64,000 bases of DNA from Sphingomonas sp. So64.6b. GTDB taxonomy: Bacteria > Pseudomonadota > Alphaproteobacteria > Sphingomonadales > Sphingomonadaceae. The translations under genes and the position numbers were made by a program. How positions within the stretch are numbered: position 1 is the stretch's first letter; every line of letters begins with the position of its first letter. The stretch is taken from NCBI RefSeq assembly GCF_014171475.1, contig NZ_CP048817.1:3844001-3908000 (forward strand), in the 5' to 3' direction. Positions 44,177 through 53,818 of this stretch are shown here, in pieces. Under the pieces are notes generated by a model. The model ran no database searches. It was not told the origin of the DNA and saw nothing but the letters and a program-made list of their open reading frames with translations.

Positions 44177-45505
44177 ATGTTGAACCGCTTCACGTCCGAC
44201 TATCTCGAATCACTCGGTGTCCCGGACTTCGCGCCAGCGCCCAAGGTATCGGGCCGCCTCGCTTCGTTCGATGGCCTGCTGATGGAAGCGATTGGCCTGC
44301 AATTGCCGGTCGGGACCGTCTGCCAGGTCGGCGCGAAAGGCGCGGGAGTCGAGGCCGAAGTGATCGGTTTCCGCAATGGCCGCACCTTGTTGATGAATCT
44401 CGGCGGCCCCGCGCCGCTACTGCCGCAAGCACCGGTTCGACCGATCGGCCCTCCCGGTGAAGCCGAGGTCGGCGCCGCATTGCTCGGCCGCGTGGTGGAT
44501 GGCGCGGGTAAGCCGATCGACGGTCTCGGCCCGATTCGCGGCGCCGGACGCTGGCCGATCGGCGGTAAGCTGCAAAGCCCGCTCGATCGCGGCCGCGTGC
44601 TGCAACCGATGGATGTCGGCGTGCGCGCGATCAACGGCTTGCTGACCATTGGCCAGGGCCAGCGCATCGGCATCATGGCCGGTTCGGGTGTCGGAAAGTC
44701 GGTGCTGCTCGGCATGATCGTGCGCGCGGCGCAGGCCGATGTGATCGTCATCGGCCTGATCGGCGAGCGCAGCCGCGAAGTCGCCGACTTTCTCGAAACC
44801 AAGGTTGCCGGCGAAGCGCGGGCGCGTTCGGTCGTTGTCGCCGTGCCGGCCAATCATTCCCCCGTGCTGCGCATTCGCGGTGCGCTGCGCACTCATGCGA
44901 TTGCCGAGGCGTTCCGCGCCGAAGGCAAAAAGGTGTTGCTGATCATGGACAGCCTGACTCGCGTCGCGCATGCCGGTCGCGAGATCGGCCTGGCGCTCGG
45001 CGAACCGGCCAGTGCGCGCGGTTACCCGCCCAGCGCGATCGCCATGCTGCCCAATCTGATCGAACGAGCCGGCACCTGCGTGTCGAGCGGCGGATCGATC
45101 ACCGCCATCTATACCGTGCTTGCCGATGGCGATGACGGCAACGACCCGGTGGTCGATTCGGCCCGCTCGATTCTCGACGGCCATATCGTCCTGTCGCGTC
45201 AGCTTGCCGAGCGTGGCGTCTATCCGGCAATCGATATCGGCCCCTCGGTCAGCCGGGTGATGACCGATATCGTCGGCAAACCGCACGCCAACGCCGCGCG
45301 CGTGCTGCGACGGCATCTCGCAACCTATGAAGAGAATCGCGACCTGGTGCTGATGGGCGCGTATCGCTCGGGCGCGGATCCGGCGATCGACGCCGCTATC
45401 GCCTGCCACCCTGCAGTGATGGAATATATCCGCCAGGATCCCGACGAGACCGTATCGCTGAGCGATGCGACCGAGGAGCTCGTCGGCGTGTTCGGTCCGG
45501 CCTGA
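44177..45505 (+). CDS. fliI: Flagellum-specific export ATPase FliI
   Basis: A 442-residue F1-beta-like ATPase energising export. Walker A GSGVGKS lies at 169-175; GLIGERSREVADFLE and LLIMDSLTRVAHAGREIGLA (Walker B) follow. The ATG at 44177 lies 23 bp after the fliH stop; the frame is open upstream but only through fliH. Confidence 0.95.
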   Translation: MLNRFTSDYLESLGVPDFAPAPKVSGRLASFDGLLMEAIGLQLPVGTVCQVGAKGAGVEAEVIGFRNGRTLLMNLGGPAPLLPQAPVRPIGPPGEAEVGAALLGRVVDGAGKPIDGLGPIRGAGRWPIGGKLQSPLDRGRVLQPMDVGVRAINGLLTIGQGQRIGIMAGSGVGKSVLLGMIVRAAQADVIVIGLIGERSREVADFLETKVAGEARARSVVVAVPANHSPVLRIRGALRTHAIAEAFRAEGKKVLLIMDSLTRVAHAGREIGLALGEPASARGYPPSAIAMLPNLIERAGTCVSSGGSITAIYTVLADGDDGNDPVVDSARSILDGHIVLSRQLAERGVYPAIDIGPSVSRVMTDIVGKPHANAARVLRRHLATYEENRDLVLMGAYRSGADPAIDAAIACHPAVMEYIRQDPDETVSLSDATEELVGVFGPA

Positions 45506-45506
45506 G

Positions 45507-45926
45507 ATGGCGCACACGCGCAAGCTCGACCGCATCCTGCGCGTCCGTACCCTGCAACTCGGATTGGTTCGCGCCGAGGAGGCACGCGCCAATGAGCGAG
45601 TCGTCAGCGAGACATCGCTGAAGAATCGAATCGCCCAACTCGCCGAGGGCATCGCGCCCGCGCCGAGCGGCGGCCACGCTTTTTCGATGATCGCCGCGGC
45701 GCATTTCCGCGACCGGCTACAGCAATCGGCGGAAGCGGCGGATGCCCGGCTGCGTGTCGCCGAACAAGGCGTCGAACGCGCAGCCAATGCCTCGCGCGAA
45801 GCCAAGCGCGATCAGAGCGCGATTGAGAAGCTGCTCGCCCGCGCCGATGCGGAAGCGGCGATCAAGGCAATCCGCGCGATGGAGAGCGCTCCCTCGGTCA
45901 GGAAAATCCGGCACGATCCTTGCTGA
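45507..45926 (+). CDS. fliJ: FliJ-like flagellar export chaperone
   Basis: A 139-residue, nearly all-helical coiled-coil protein (LDRILRVRTLQLGLVRAEEA; DARLRVAEQGVERAANASRE), matching FliJ in size, charge and location behind fliI. FliJ escorts substrates and activates the gate. Sequence conservation in this family is weak, so the call leans on synteny. A sigma-54 promoter sits in its last codons. Confidence 0.78.
   Translation: MAHTRKLDRILRVRTLQLGLVRAEEARANERVVSETSLKNRIAQLAEGIAPAPSGGHAFSMIAAAHFRDRLQQSAEAADARLRVAEQGVERAANASREAKRDQSAIEKLLARADAEAAIKAIRAMESAPSVRKIRHDPC
45909..45924 (+). promoter_or_regulatory. Sigma-54 promoter upstream of fliK
   Basis: CGGCACG-ATCC-TTGCT differs from consensus only at the first base. 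It lies inside the 3' end of fliJ, with a start site near 45935 and the fliK ATG at 45964. It would drive the fliK-to-flhB block. Confidence 0.75.
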
Positions 45927-45963
45927 TTGCCCAGTGGCGATAATCGCCGACCGGGATGACTGA

Positions 45964-47121
45964 ATGATCGAATTTTCGACAGCATTGGCGAGACCAACCG
46001 AAAAAGCGCCGAATAGCGCCGCTTCCGGCGGCGATCGCGCGCAGTTCGCCTCGACCCTGGCCGACTTTCTCGATGCGGGAGAGCCCGCCCCGCCCGATGC
46101 CCCGACACTGCCGGCCCTCCCGACCAAGCGGCAGGATATTGCCGGTGGCGGCGAAGCCTTGCCCGATGAGGCCGATGGCGAGACCGATCCGACGCTGATC
46201 TGGATGCCTGTCGCCTTGCCGATACCCGTACCGGTGATGCGGGTCATTCCGCTGCCTGGCACGGCGCTGAAAGGCGCGATTGATGCGACGCTGCCCGGCG
46301 GCCCCGCCCTGCTTCCGCCGACGCCCGGCGCGCCCGATCCGCTTTCATCGGTCACGGTGCCGGACTCGATCGCCGCGACCGACGCGAAGCTTGACGTGTC
46401 TCGCGTCCTGCCGGTCGAGGGAAAAGCTGCCCCGACCAAAACGGCGATCCAGCGCGTCATCACCGTCGACAAGCCGCCGGTGATGGACGACATCCAGGCA
46501 TCGACGGCAAAGCAGGCTGCTTCACAGCCGACTCCGCCTGCCGCCCCGGTCGCGCAGCCAGCCAGCCAGGCGTTCGCCGCCGCGATCCTTGCCGCGGCCA
46601 GCCATCGCGAGCGGCGTGACAGCGACGATCGATCGGCCGCCGGCGCGGCGATGGCGTCCGCGCTCTCCGCCGTCGCCGAGACTGCCCACAAGCCGATCGT
46701 CCAGGCGGCCGGCGATGTGCAGCGCGCGGCCCTCGACCTGCGTCAGGACACCGGTCTGCAGGCGATGATCGATCGCATCGAAGTGCTGCGCGACGATGCC
46801 AATTCGCGCGACACGCGAATCCGGCTCGTTCCCGACGCGCTGGGCGCGGTCGATATCGCGGTACGCAAGGACGGCGACCGGCTGCACGTCCATTTCACCG
46901 CCGAAACTGCGGCCACCCGCACCCTGCTGACCGAAGCACAGCCGCGCCTCGCGGAACTGGCCGAGGCGCGCGGCGTGCGCATCGCCCAATCGACCGTCGA
47001 TGGCAGCGGCCATGGTCCGGGGCGCCAACCGCACCAGCAGACTCCGACCCAACCGAGGGCACCGGTCCGCGTAGCGCGTGACACCGAGACCGAACAATCC
47101 ACCGAACATCGCATCGCCTGA
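45964..47121 (+). CDS. fliK: Flagellar hook-length control protein FliK
   Basis: A 385-residue secreted ruler. The long N-terminal part is Pro/Ala-rich and variable. The C-terminal domain that switches FlhB specificity is recognisable: LVPDALGAVDIAVRKDGDRL, then VHFTAETAATRTLLTEAQPR and LAELAEARGV. The tail is Gln/Pro-rich. First gene after the sigma-54 promoter at 45909. Confidence 0.85.
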   Translation: MIEFSTALARPTEKAPNSAASGGDRAQFASTLADFLDAGEPAPPDAPTLPALPTKRQDIAGGGEALPDEADGETDPTLIWMPVALPIPVPVMRVIPLPGTALKGAIDATLPGGPALLPPTPGAPDPLSSVTVPDSIAATDAKLDVSRVLPVEGKAAPTKTAIQRVITVDKPPVMDDIQASTAKQAASQPTPPAAPVAQPASQAFAAAILAAASHRERRDSDDRSAAGAAMASALSAVAETAHKPIVQAAGDVQRAALDLRQDTGLQAMIDRIEVLRDDANSRDTRIRLVPDALGAVDIAVRKDGDRLHVHFTAETAATRTLLTEAQPRLAELAEARGVRIAQSTVDGSGHGPGRQPHQQTPTQPRAPVRVARDTETEQSTEHRIA

Positions 47122-47135
47122 ATTGAAGGAAACGA

Positions 47136-47756
47136 ATGATGAGCGACATCGTAGAAGACGTGAAGGCGCCCAAGAAAAAGGGCGGATTGATGAAGAAACT
47201 GATGATCGGCGTCGGCCTGCTCGTGCTGGTCGGCGGCGGCGTCGGCGCCGGACTCTATGCCTCGGGCGCCGGCCTGATCGGCGGCGGCGCGCATGCCGAG
47301 AGCGAAGCGGCCGGCCCCAAGCTGGTCGCGAAGAGCGACCAAAAGCGTGCCTCGGAAGCCGGCGGCGAAGGCCATGGCGAGGAAGCGGCGAGCGAAGGCG
47401 TCGGCAAGCCCACCCCCAAGGGATCGGGCGGCGACAAGTTCGCGTCGAATTATTACGCGATGGAAAAGGAGTTCACCTCCAACCTCCAGGACAGCGTCCA
47501 TTTCGTCCAGGTCGGCATCGCCATCTCGACACCCTATGACGACACCGTCATCGACAATCTCAAAACCAACGAGATTGCGGTCCGTTCGGCGATCCTCATG
47601 GCGCTTGGCGATACGTCCGAGGAACAGGTCTTTACGGTTGAGGGAAAGACCCAGCTGCAGCGCAAACTGGCCAAGGCGATCAACGACACGCTTAAGGAAA
47701 AAGAAGGTTTTGGCGGCGTTGGTAACGTCTACTTTACCAATTTTGTTGTTCAGTGA
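47136..47756 (+). CDS. fliL: Flagellar basal body-associated protein FliL
   Basis: A 206-residue protein with one helix (KKLMIGVGLLVLVGGGVGAG), a charged Gly/Ala linker and a periplasmic FliL domain (FTSNLQDSVHFVQVGIAIST, then NEIAVRSAILMALGDTSEEQ). FliL rings surround and stabilise stators. Tandem ATGs at 47136 and 47139; AAGGAAA precedes the first. Confidence 0.92.
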   Translation: MMSDIVEDVKAPKKKGGLMKKLMIGVGLLVLVGGGVGAGLYASGAGLIGGGAHAESEAAGPKLVAKSDQKRASEAGGEGHGEEAASEGVGKPTPKGSGGDKFASNYYAMEKEFTSNLQDSVHFVQVGIAISTPYDDTVIDNLKTNEIAVRSAILMALGDTSEEQVFTVEGKTQLQRKLAKAINDTLKEKEGFGGVGNVYFTNFVVQ

Positions 47757-47759
47757 ACA

Positions 47760-48704
47760 ATGATGGTTAACGACGCTTCACCAAACGCTCCGGATCGACG
47801 GGAACGACCCCGCCAGCAGGCTGAAAATGCCACGCTGGGGGTCGCGAATATCAATCCGTTCGGCGACCTGCACACGCTGCAGCATCTGTCCGCGCGCCTC
47901 GCGCGGTCGTTGCGCGGCGTGTTCGAGCCGTTGCTGCGTCGTGAAGTCCGCACCTTTGCCGAACCTCTGGTCGTGCAGCGCTTCGCCGATTACCGTGCTG
48001 AGCGTCCTGATGGCCTGACCGCATGGCTGCCGCTCGGCATGACGCCCCCCGCCGGCAATGCGGTCGCGGTGCTCGACGGACGTTTCGTGCTCGAAGTGCT
48101 CGACCTGTTCTTCGGCGGCACCGGTTCGACACCGCATGAATTGCCCGCCGAATTCAGCCCGAGCGCCGAGGCGATGATCGCGCGGCTCGGCATGCTGCTC
48201 GCGGCCCCGCTCAAGGCAGCCTGGGAGCCATTGGCGCGAATCGAGTTCATGCCCGGTCATGTCGAGGCCAACCCGGCGCTGATTCAGGGCCTGGACGGCG
48301 ACGACCCGGTCGTGGTGACCCGGTTCGGCATTGCCGCCGGCTCCTCCAAGCCGGTGTTTCTAGATCTTCTCTATCCGGTCGCCGCGCTCAAGCCGCACAC
48401 TCCGTCACTGACCGGCAAGGTGCACGCCAAGACGGCTGCCCCCGATCCCGCCTGGCGCACCGGTCTGACCCGCGCCGTGATGGGCGTGAAATTCCCGATC
48501 CGCTCGGTCCTGGCCGAGCCGATGGTCTCGCTCAACCTGCTGATGGACCTGAAACCCGGCGACGTCATTCCGATCAGTTTCGGCGCGGAAGTGCCGGTGA
48601 TGGTCGGCGGCGACCGACTCGGCTTCGGCACCGTCGGCACGTCGAACGGCAAGGCCGCGATCAAGCTCAATTCGATCACCCGTGAACTCGAGGATTTCCA
48701 ATGA
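47760..48704 (+). CDS. fliM: Flagellar motor switch protein FliM
   Basis: A 314-residue C-ring protein. The middle CheC-like domain (VLDLFFGGTGSTP) and C-terminal SpoA domain (LMDLKPGDVIPISFGAEVPV) are clear. The N-terminal 40 residues (rich in Arg, Asn, Pro) lack the LSQxEIDALL motif that binds phospho-CheY in most FliM proteins. It overlaps fliN by 4 bp. Confidence 0.93.
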   Translation: MMVNDASPNAPDRRERPRQQAENATLGVANINPFGDLHTLQHLSARLARSLRGVFEPLLRREVRTFAEPLVVQRFADYRAERPDGLTAWLPLGMTPPAGNAVAVLDGRFVLEVLDLFFGGTGSTPHELPAEFSPSAEAMIARLGMLLAAPLKAAWEPLARIEFMPGHVEANPALIQGLDGDDPVVVTRFGIAAGSSKPVFLDLLYPVAALKPHTPSLTGKVHAKTAAPDPAWRTGLTRAVMGVKFPIRSVLAEPMVSLNLLMDLKPGDVIPISFGAEVPVMVGGDRLGFGTVGTSNGKAAIKLNSITRELEDFQ

Positions 48705-48991
48705 ACGACATGACCGGCGGATTCCCGGTCGACGCCTCGCTCGCAGCCAATTTCCGGCTGCTGCAGGATGTCGACGTCAAACTGACCGTGGAGATCGGCT
48801 CGACTCAGCTGACCCTGCGAGAATTGCTCGCGCTCGGCGAGTCGAGCGTTATCGAGCTTGATCGCCAGGCCAATGAATTGCTCGACGTGTTCGTCAACGG
48901 CACGCTGATCGGCCGTGGCGAAGTGGTCACGGTCGGCGATCGTTTCGGCGTGCGCATGACCGAACTGGTTTCCCCTGAGAAGCGGACCTGA
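48701..48991 (+). CDS. fliN: Flagellar motor switch protein FliN
   Basis: A 96-residue SpoA-domain protein of the C ring with DVDVKLTVEIGSTQLTLREL and ANELLDVFVNGTLIGRGEVV. Compact form with a short N-terminus. Confidence 0.95.
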   Translation: MNDMTGGFPVDASLAANFRLLQDVDVKLTVEIGSTQLTLRELLALGESSVIELDRQANELLDVFVNGTLIGRGEVVTVGDRFGVRMTELVSPEKRT

Positions 48992-48997
48992 CCGATC

Positions 48998-49255
48998 ATG
49001 ATGTGGTCCTATATCCTGAAGCTCGTCGTGCTGCTGCCGCTTGTTTGCGGCCTGATGATCGGCTGCCTCTATCTGTGGCGCAAGCTTGAGTCGCGCATGC
49101 CGGGTCAGCCCGCCAACCGCATGCTCAAGGTGCAGGAAACGATGATGATCTCCCCCGGCCTGCGCATGGCGGTGCTCGAATTCGAGGGCCGCAAGCTGCT
49201 CGTCTCGGTCGGCCGTGGCGGCGTCAATCTTATCGACAAGATCGAACCAAAATGA
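48998..49255 (+). CDS. fliO: Flagellar export protein FliO
   Basis: An 85-residue protein with one helix (ILKLVVLLPLVCGLMIGCLY) and a short cytoplasmic FliO domain (ISPGLRMAVLEFEGRKLLVS). FliO assists FliP assembly. It overlaps fliP by 4 bp. Confidence 0.88.
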   Translation: MMWSYILKLVVLLPLVCGLMIGCLYLWRKLESRMPGQPANRMLKVQETMMISPGLRMAVLEFEGRKLLVSVGRGGVNLIDKIEPK

Positions 49256-50121
49256 GCGCTCCCCAGCTTCGCCGCGTCCGCGAGGACGGCCCGACCCTGT
49301 TCCGCGGCACGCCGCCAAAGCGTGCCAGCATGGCCGGCAAGCTGTTGCTGATCATCCTCGGCATCATCGTCGCGCTGGTCATTGCGCATCCCGCGCTTGC
49401 TCAAGGGGTGCCGCCGGTAACTCCGCCCGCCACGCCCAATGTCGGCGACGGGATCGATCGCGCGCTCGGCGAACTCGGTGGTGGCGACGCGCCGATGGCG
49501 CTGTCGCTGCAAGTCCTCATCATCATGGGCCTGTTGTCGATCCTGCCCGGGATCCTGCTGATGATGACCAGCTTCACGCGGATCATCATCGTGCTGGCGA
49601 TCCTGCGCCAGGCGCTCGGTCTGCAACAGACCCCGCCAAACCAGGTGCTGATCGGCCTGTCGCTGTTCCTCAGCTTCTTCATCATGGCGCCGGTGATCAG
49701 CACGATGAACACCACCGCGATCCAGCCCTATTCGGAAGGAAAGATCGGCGCGACCGAGATGATCAAGACCGCCGGCGTCCCGCTGCATGCGTTCATGGTC
49801 AAGCAGACCCGCGTCAAGGACATCACGATGTTCTCGACCATCGCCAAGAGCGGTCCTTATGCCAAGCCGGAGGACGTACCCTTCTCCGTGCTGCTGCCGT
49901 CGTTCGTGACCAGCGAATTGAAGACCGCGTTCCAGATCGGCTTCCTGATCTTCCTGCCCTTCATCGTTATCGATCTGGTCGTCGCGACCGTGCTGATGTC
50001 GCTCGGCATGATGATGCTGTCGCCGACGATCATCTCCCTGCCTTTCAAGCTGCTGCTGTTCGTGCTCGTCGATGGATGGGCGCTGACGATGGGATCGCTC
50101 GCTAACAGTTTCGTGAGTTAG
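49252..50121 (+). CDS. fliP: Flagellar export gate protein FliP
   Basis: A 289-residue export-gate subunit. The FliP core is clear (MMTSFTRIIIVLAILRQALG, TPPNQVLIGLSLFLSFF, FQIGFLIFLPFIVIDLVVA). About 26 residues precede a signal-like helix ending PALAQ; a later ATG at 49330 would remove them, but the 49252 start gives the coupled overlap with fliO. Confidence 0.95.
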   Translation: MSAPQLRRVREDGPTLFRGTPPKRASMAGKLLLIILGIIVALVIAHPALAQGVPPVTPPATPNVGDGIDRALGELGGGDAPMALSLQVLIIMGLLSILPGILLMMTSFTRIIIVLAILRQALGLQQTPPNQVLIGLSLFLSFFIMAPVISTMNTTAIQPYSEGKIGATEMIKTAGVPLHAFMVKQTRVKDITMFSTIAKSGPYAKPEDVPFSVLLPSFVTSELKTAFQIGFLIFLPFIVIDLVVATVLMSLGMMMLSPTIISLPFKLLLFVLVDGWALTMGSLANSFVS

Positions 50122-50128
50122 CGGAGCC

Positions 50129-50398
50129 GTGGACGCGCAATATTTCCTCACCGTCGCCAACGAGACGATGTGGGTGCTGGCACTCGCCGCCGCACCGATC
50201 CTGATCCCGGCACTACTCGCCGGCCTGATCCTCGGCATGATCCAGGCGGCGACGTCGATCAACGAGCAGACTCTGTCGTTCGTACCCAAGCTGATCGTCG
50301 TCGCGATTTCGATCATGGTGTTCGGCAGCCTGATTCTCGGGCTGCTGAGCGATTTCACGATCGGCATCTTCGAGCGGATTCCGGATCTGGTTCGGTGA
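50129..50398 (+). CDS. fliQ: Flagellar export gate protein FliQ
   Basis: An 89-residue two-helix protein with PILIPALLAGLILGMIQAAT and SINEQTLSFVPKLIVV, the FliQ signature. It uses a GTG start at 50129, 7 bp after the fliP stop. Confidence 0.94.
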   Translation: MDAQYFLTVANETMWVLALAAAPILIPALLAGLILGMIQAATSINEQTLSFVPKLIVVAISIMVFGSLILGLLSDFTIGIFERIPDLVR

Positions 50399-50411
50399 GC
50401 GTGTCGGACAC

Positions 50412-51191
50412 ATGAGCGTCCTGGGCTTCGGCCTCTCGATCGAGCCTCAGCTCTGGGCCCTGGTCTTCGTCATGGTGCGGATCGGTGCGGCGTTCATCGC
50501 CGCGCCGGTGTTCGGCGCCGTGTCGGTGCCGGTGACGGTACGCGTCACTTTGTCGGCGGCGATCGGTTTCCTGGTCATTGCTGCCCATCCGATCGTGCCA
50601 CCCGCCCAAGTCTTTTCCGCCGCGACCGTGCTCGCCATCGCCGCCGAGGCGCTGGTCGGACTCGCCATCGGCTTCGTGCTGCAGATCGCCTTTGCCGCCC
50701 CAATGCTCGCCAGCGAAGTGATCGGCATTTCCATGGGCATCGGTTTCGCCAACGCGATCGACCCGCAGAACGGGCGTTCTTCGCCCGCACTCGGCCAGTT
50801 CTTCTCGATCATGCTCACCTTGCTGTTCCTGTCGGTCAACGGGCACCTCGTGCTCGTCGAGATGATCGTGAAAAGCTATGATGTGCTGCCGGTCGGCGCC
50901 GCGTGGCTCAGCGCGGACAAGCTCAAGGGCATCGCCTTTTTCGGCGGCTACACTTTCCTTGCCGGCCTGCTGCTCGCCTTGCCGGTCGGTTTCCTGCTGC
51001 TCTGCCTCAATCTCGTGGTCGGCATGCTGTCGCGCTCCGCTCCCGCGCTCAACCTGTTCGCGGTCGGCCTGCCCGCCAGCCTCGCGGTCGGCGTCATCGC
51101 GCTGGCGATCGCCTTCCCGGCGATGGGCGATTACATGCTGGTGATCATCCGCGAAGCGCTCGCCGCAACGCAGAATCTGGTGCTCGGCTGA
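50412..51191 (+). CDS. fliR: Flagellar export gate protein FliR
   Basis: A 259-residue polytopic gate protein with MVRIGAAFIAAPVFGAVSVP and GISMGIGFANAIDPQNG, followed by LNLVVGMLSRSAPALNLFAV. Its last base is the first base of the flhB ATG. Confidence 0.95.
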   Translation: MSVLGFGLSIEPQLWALVFVMVRIGAAFIAAPVFGAVSVPVTVRVTLSAAIGFLVIAAHPIVPPAQVFSAATVLAIAAEALVGLAIGFVLQIAFAAPMLASEVIGISMGIGFANAIDPQNGRSSPALGQFFSIMLTLLFLSVNGHLVLVEMIVKSYDVLPVGAAWLSADKLKGIAFFGGYTFLAGLLLALPVGFLLLCLNLVVGMLSRSAPALNLFAVGLPASLAVGVIALAIAFPAMGDYMLVIIREALAATQNLVLG

Positions 51192-52342
51192 TGGCTGAGG
51201 AATTCGGCGACAAGACAGAAGCACCAACCGCCAAGCGCAAACGCGACGCGGTCGAACAAGGCGACATACTCCGCTCACGCGAATTCGCGACCGCGCTGGT
51301 GGTGATGGCCGGCTGTGGCTGGCTCGCCATGTTCGGGCCCTCGCTGGTTGCCGCGTGCAAGGCGGTGATGACCTCGAGCTTCCAGTTTGGCCGGGGCGAT
51401 GTCGATGATTTCGAGCCATTCCGTCCGCTCCTCGCTTCGGGCTGGAAACTTGCGCCGTCGATGATCTCGCTGTTCGTGATCACGCTCGGCGCGGCCATAC
51501 TCAGCCAGCTTGGACTCGGCTCGCTGCGCTTCAATGGCGGTCTGCTCGCGCCCAAAGGCAGCCGGATCAATCCGGCATCGGGGCTGAAGCGAATCTTCGG
51601 CCCGCAAGGCTGGATCGAGCTCGGCAAATCCTTGCTCAAGATCGTGCTGCTCGGATCGATCGGCACCTATATGCTATGGTCGTCGTCGAAGATGATGGTC
51701 GGGCTGGTTTCGTCCGATGTCGAGGTCGCGACCGGCGCGCTCGGCGGCACGCTGATGGGCATCTTGTTCGCCATGGCGGCGGGCCTGCTGATCATCGCCG
51801 GGATCGACGTACCGATCCAGCTGATCCGCCTGTTGAACAAGCTGCGCATGACCAAGCAAGCGGTCAAGGACGAGCATAAAGAAAGCGAAGGGTCGCCCGA
51901 ATCCAAGGGCGCGATCCGCCAACGCCAGCGCGACATGATGCGGCGCGGCACGCGCAAGGCCGTCGCCGAGGCGCATGTCGTGCTGACCAACCCGACGCAT
52001 TTCGCGGTCGCGCTGCGCTACGATCGTGACAATGACCAAGTGCCGGTGGTGGTCGCCAAGGGTCGCGGTGCGATGGCCCTTGCGATCCGCGAGATCGCCG
52101 CGGAGAACAAGGTGCCGGTGCTCGAATACCCCGCCATCGCTCGCGCGGTCTATTACACCAGCCGTGAGGGCCAAGAGGTCCGCGACGACCTGTATCTCGC
52201 GATCGCGACGATCCTGGCGTTCGTGTTCGGCATCAATGTCGCCGCCGGCGGCAGTGCTCCCGCGATTGCTCCCGCCGTTGCCCCCGCCGTCACTGTGCCA
52301 CCCACTGCGCGTTTCGACGAAAACGGGGTCAATCAGAGCTAA
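51191..52342 (+). CDS. flhB: Flagellar export switch protein FlhB
   Basis: A 383-residue protein: N-terminal DKTEAPTAKRKRDAVEQGDI, four helices, and a cytoplasmic domain with the self-cleaving NPTH (267-270) in VVLTNPTHFAVAL. An Ala/Pro-rich tail closes the protein. It switches export from hook to filament substrates with FliK. Confidence 0.96.
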   Translation: MAEEFGDKTEAPTAKRKRDAVEQGDILRSREFATALVVMAGCGWLAMFGPSLVAACKAVMTSSFQFGRGDVDDFEPFRPLLASGWKLAPSMISLFVITLGAAILSQLGLGSLRFNGGLLAPKGSRINPASGLKRIFGPQGWIELGKSLLKIVLLGSIGTYMLWSSSKMMVGLVSSDVEVATGALGGTLMGILFAMAAGLLIIAGIDVPIQLIRLLNKLRMTKQAVKDEHKESEGSPESKGAIRQRQRDMMRRGTRKAVAEAHVVLTNPTHFAVALRYDRDNDQVPVVVAKGRGAMALAIREIAAENKVPVLEYPAIARAVYYTSREGQEVRDDLYLAIATILAFVFGINVAAGGSAPAIAPAVAPAVTVPPTARFDENGVNQS

Positions 52343-52390
52343 AGAATCCGCGCCAACGGTCGATCTTAGAGGTGAGCGAAAAGGAATATC

Positions 52391-53818
52391 ATGACCGCAT
52401 CGATCACATCCACGCTCGGCGCCGGTTCGGGCATCGATATCCCGGCGCTGGTGTCATCGCTGGTCGAGGCGCAATTCGCCAACAAGACCAAGCAGCTCAC
52501 CGACAAGTCCGAGACGCTGACCAAGCAGATTTCGGGCGTTTCCACCTTGAAGAGCGGGATTACCGGTTTCTCCTCGGCGCTCGCCAGCCTGGTCAAGGGC
52601 GGCACGCTGGCGACCGCACCGACCAGCTCCAACACAAATATCCTCAATGTCAGCGGTCTGTCCGGCGCGAAACTTGCCGGCCTCTCGGCAACGCTCGAGG
52701 TGCGCCAGCTCGCCGGTGCGCAAGCCGCGACCAGCGCACCGGTCGCCGATCCGATCGCTTCGGCCGGCCTTGGCAGCTTCACCCTGACCTTTGGTACCGC
52801 GACCGTCGTCGACGGCGCGATGACCGGCTTTACCGCCGGCGCCACCACCCCCGTCAATATCCCGATCACCGTCGGTAATTCCGGGCTGAACGGCATCGCC
52901 CGGTCAATCAACGCCGCCAATGCCGGGGTCACCGCAACGGTGCTGAGCGACGCCAACGGATCGCGGCTGAGCATCAAGGGACCGACCGGCGAGGCCAAGG
53001 CGTTCACGCTGACCGCAACCGAGGATCCGGCAGCACCCGGGCTGTCGAGCCTGAATATTGGCCCCGGCAGCGGCACGACGATCGGCACCGTCGCCAAGGA
53101 TGCGATCGTCGCGGTCGATGGCGTCGCGCTGAAGCGGTCGAGCAACAGCATCAGCGACCTGATCACTGGCGTGAAGATCGACCTGGTCAGCGCGCAGGTC
53201 GGCACCATTGTCACGCTCGGTACCAGCGCGCCGACCAGCGCCCTGTCGCAGGCGGTCAGCGATTTCGTCGAGACCTTCAACCAGCTCAATGCGATGATCA
53301 CCGAACAGATCGATCCGGTCAGCGGCGGGCTGAAAGGCGACACGGCGGCGACCACGCTGCAGCGCTCGCTGCGTCAATTGACTCTGACTCCGCTACTCAC
53401 CGATGCGGCGGACGGCGTGCCGACGACGCTGGCCGAGATCGGCGTGCGGACCAATCGCGACGGCACGCTGTCGCTCGACACCGCACGGCTCGGCGCGGCG
53501 CTGGTCAAATGGCCCGAAGCGGTCGAGGCGATGTTCGCCGACGGCAAGGGCGCAACCGGCAAGGGCATATCGGGGGCGCTGAGCGCGATTTCCGATACCG
53601 CGATCAGCACCAAGGTCGGGCTTGGCGCCAGTGCCGCGCGTTATACCAAGGCACAGGCCGATCTGAGCGAGGACCAGGCCGACGTCACCGACGCCGAAGC
53701 GACGATGAGCAAGCGCCTGACCGCGCAATATGCCGCGATGGACGCGCGCGTCGCGGCCTATAAATCGACCCTCACCTTCGTCCAGCAACAGGTCGATGCC
53801 TGGAACAGCAACAATTGA
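52391..53818 (+). CDS. fliD: Filament cap protein FliD
   Basis: A 475-residue filament cap. The N-terminus STLGAGSGIDIPALVSSLVE and the C-terminal coiled region (TKAQADLSEDQADVTDAEAT, then MDARVAAYKSTLTFVQQQVD) are typical. AAGGA precedes the ATG. Its stop overlaps the fliS start. Confidence 0.95.
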   Translation: MTASITSTLGAGSGIDIPALVSSLVEAQFANKTKQLTDKSETLTKQISGVSTLKSGITGFSSALASLVKGGTLATAPTSSNTNILNVSGLSGAKLAGLSATLEVRQLAGAQAATSAPVADPIASAGLGSFTLTFGTATVVDGAMTGFTAGATTPVNIPITVGNSGLNGIARSINAANAGVTATVLSDANGSRLSIKGPTGEAKAFTLTATEDPAAPGLSSLNIGPGSGTTIGTVAKDAIVAVDGVALKRSSNSISDLITGVKIDLVSAQVGTIVTLGTSAPTSALSQAVSDFVETFNQLNAMITEQIDPVSGGLKGDTAATTLQRSLRQLTLTPLLTDAADGVPTTLAEIGVRTNRDGTLSLDTARLGAALVKWPEAVEAMFADGKGATGKGISGALSAISDTAISTKVGLGASAARYTKAQADLSEDQADVTDAEATMSKRLTAQYAAMDARVAAYKSTLTFVQQQVDAWNSNN

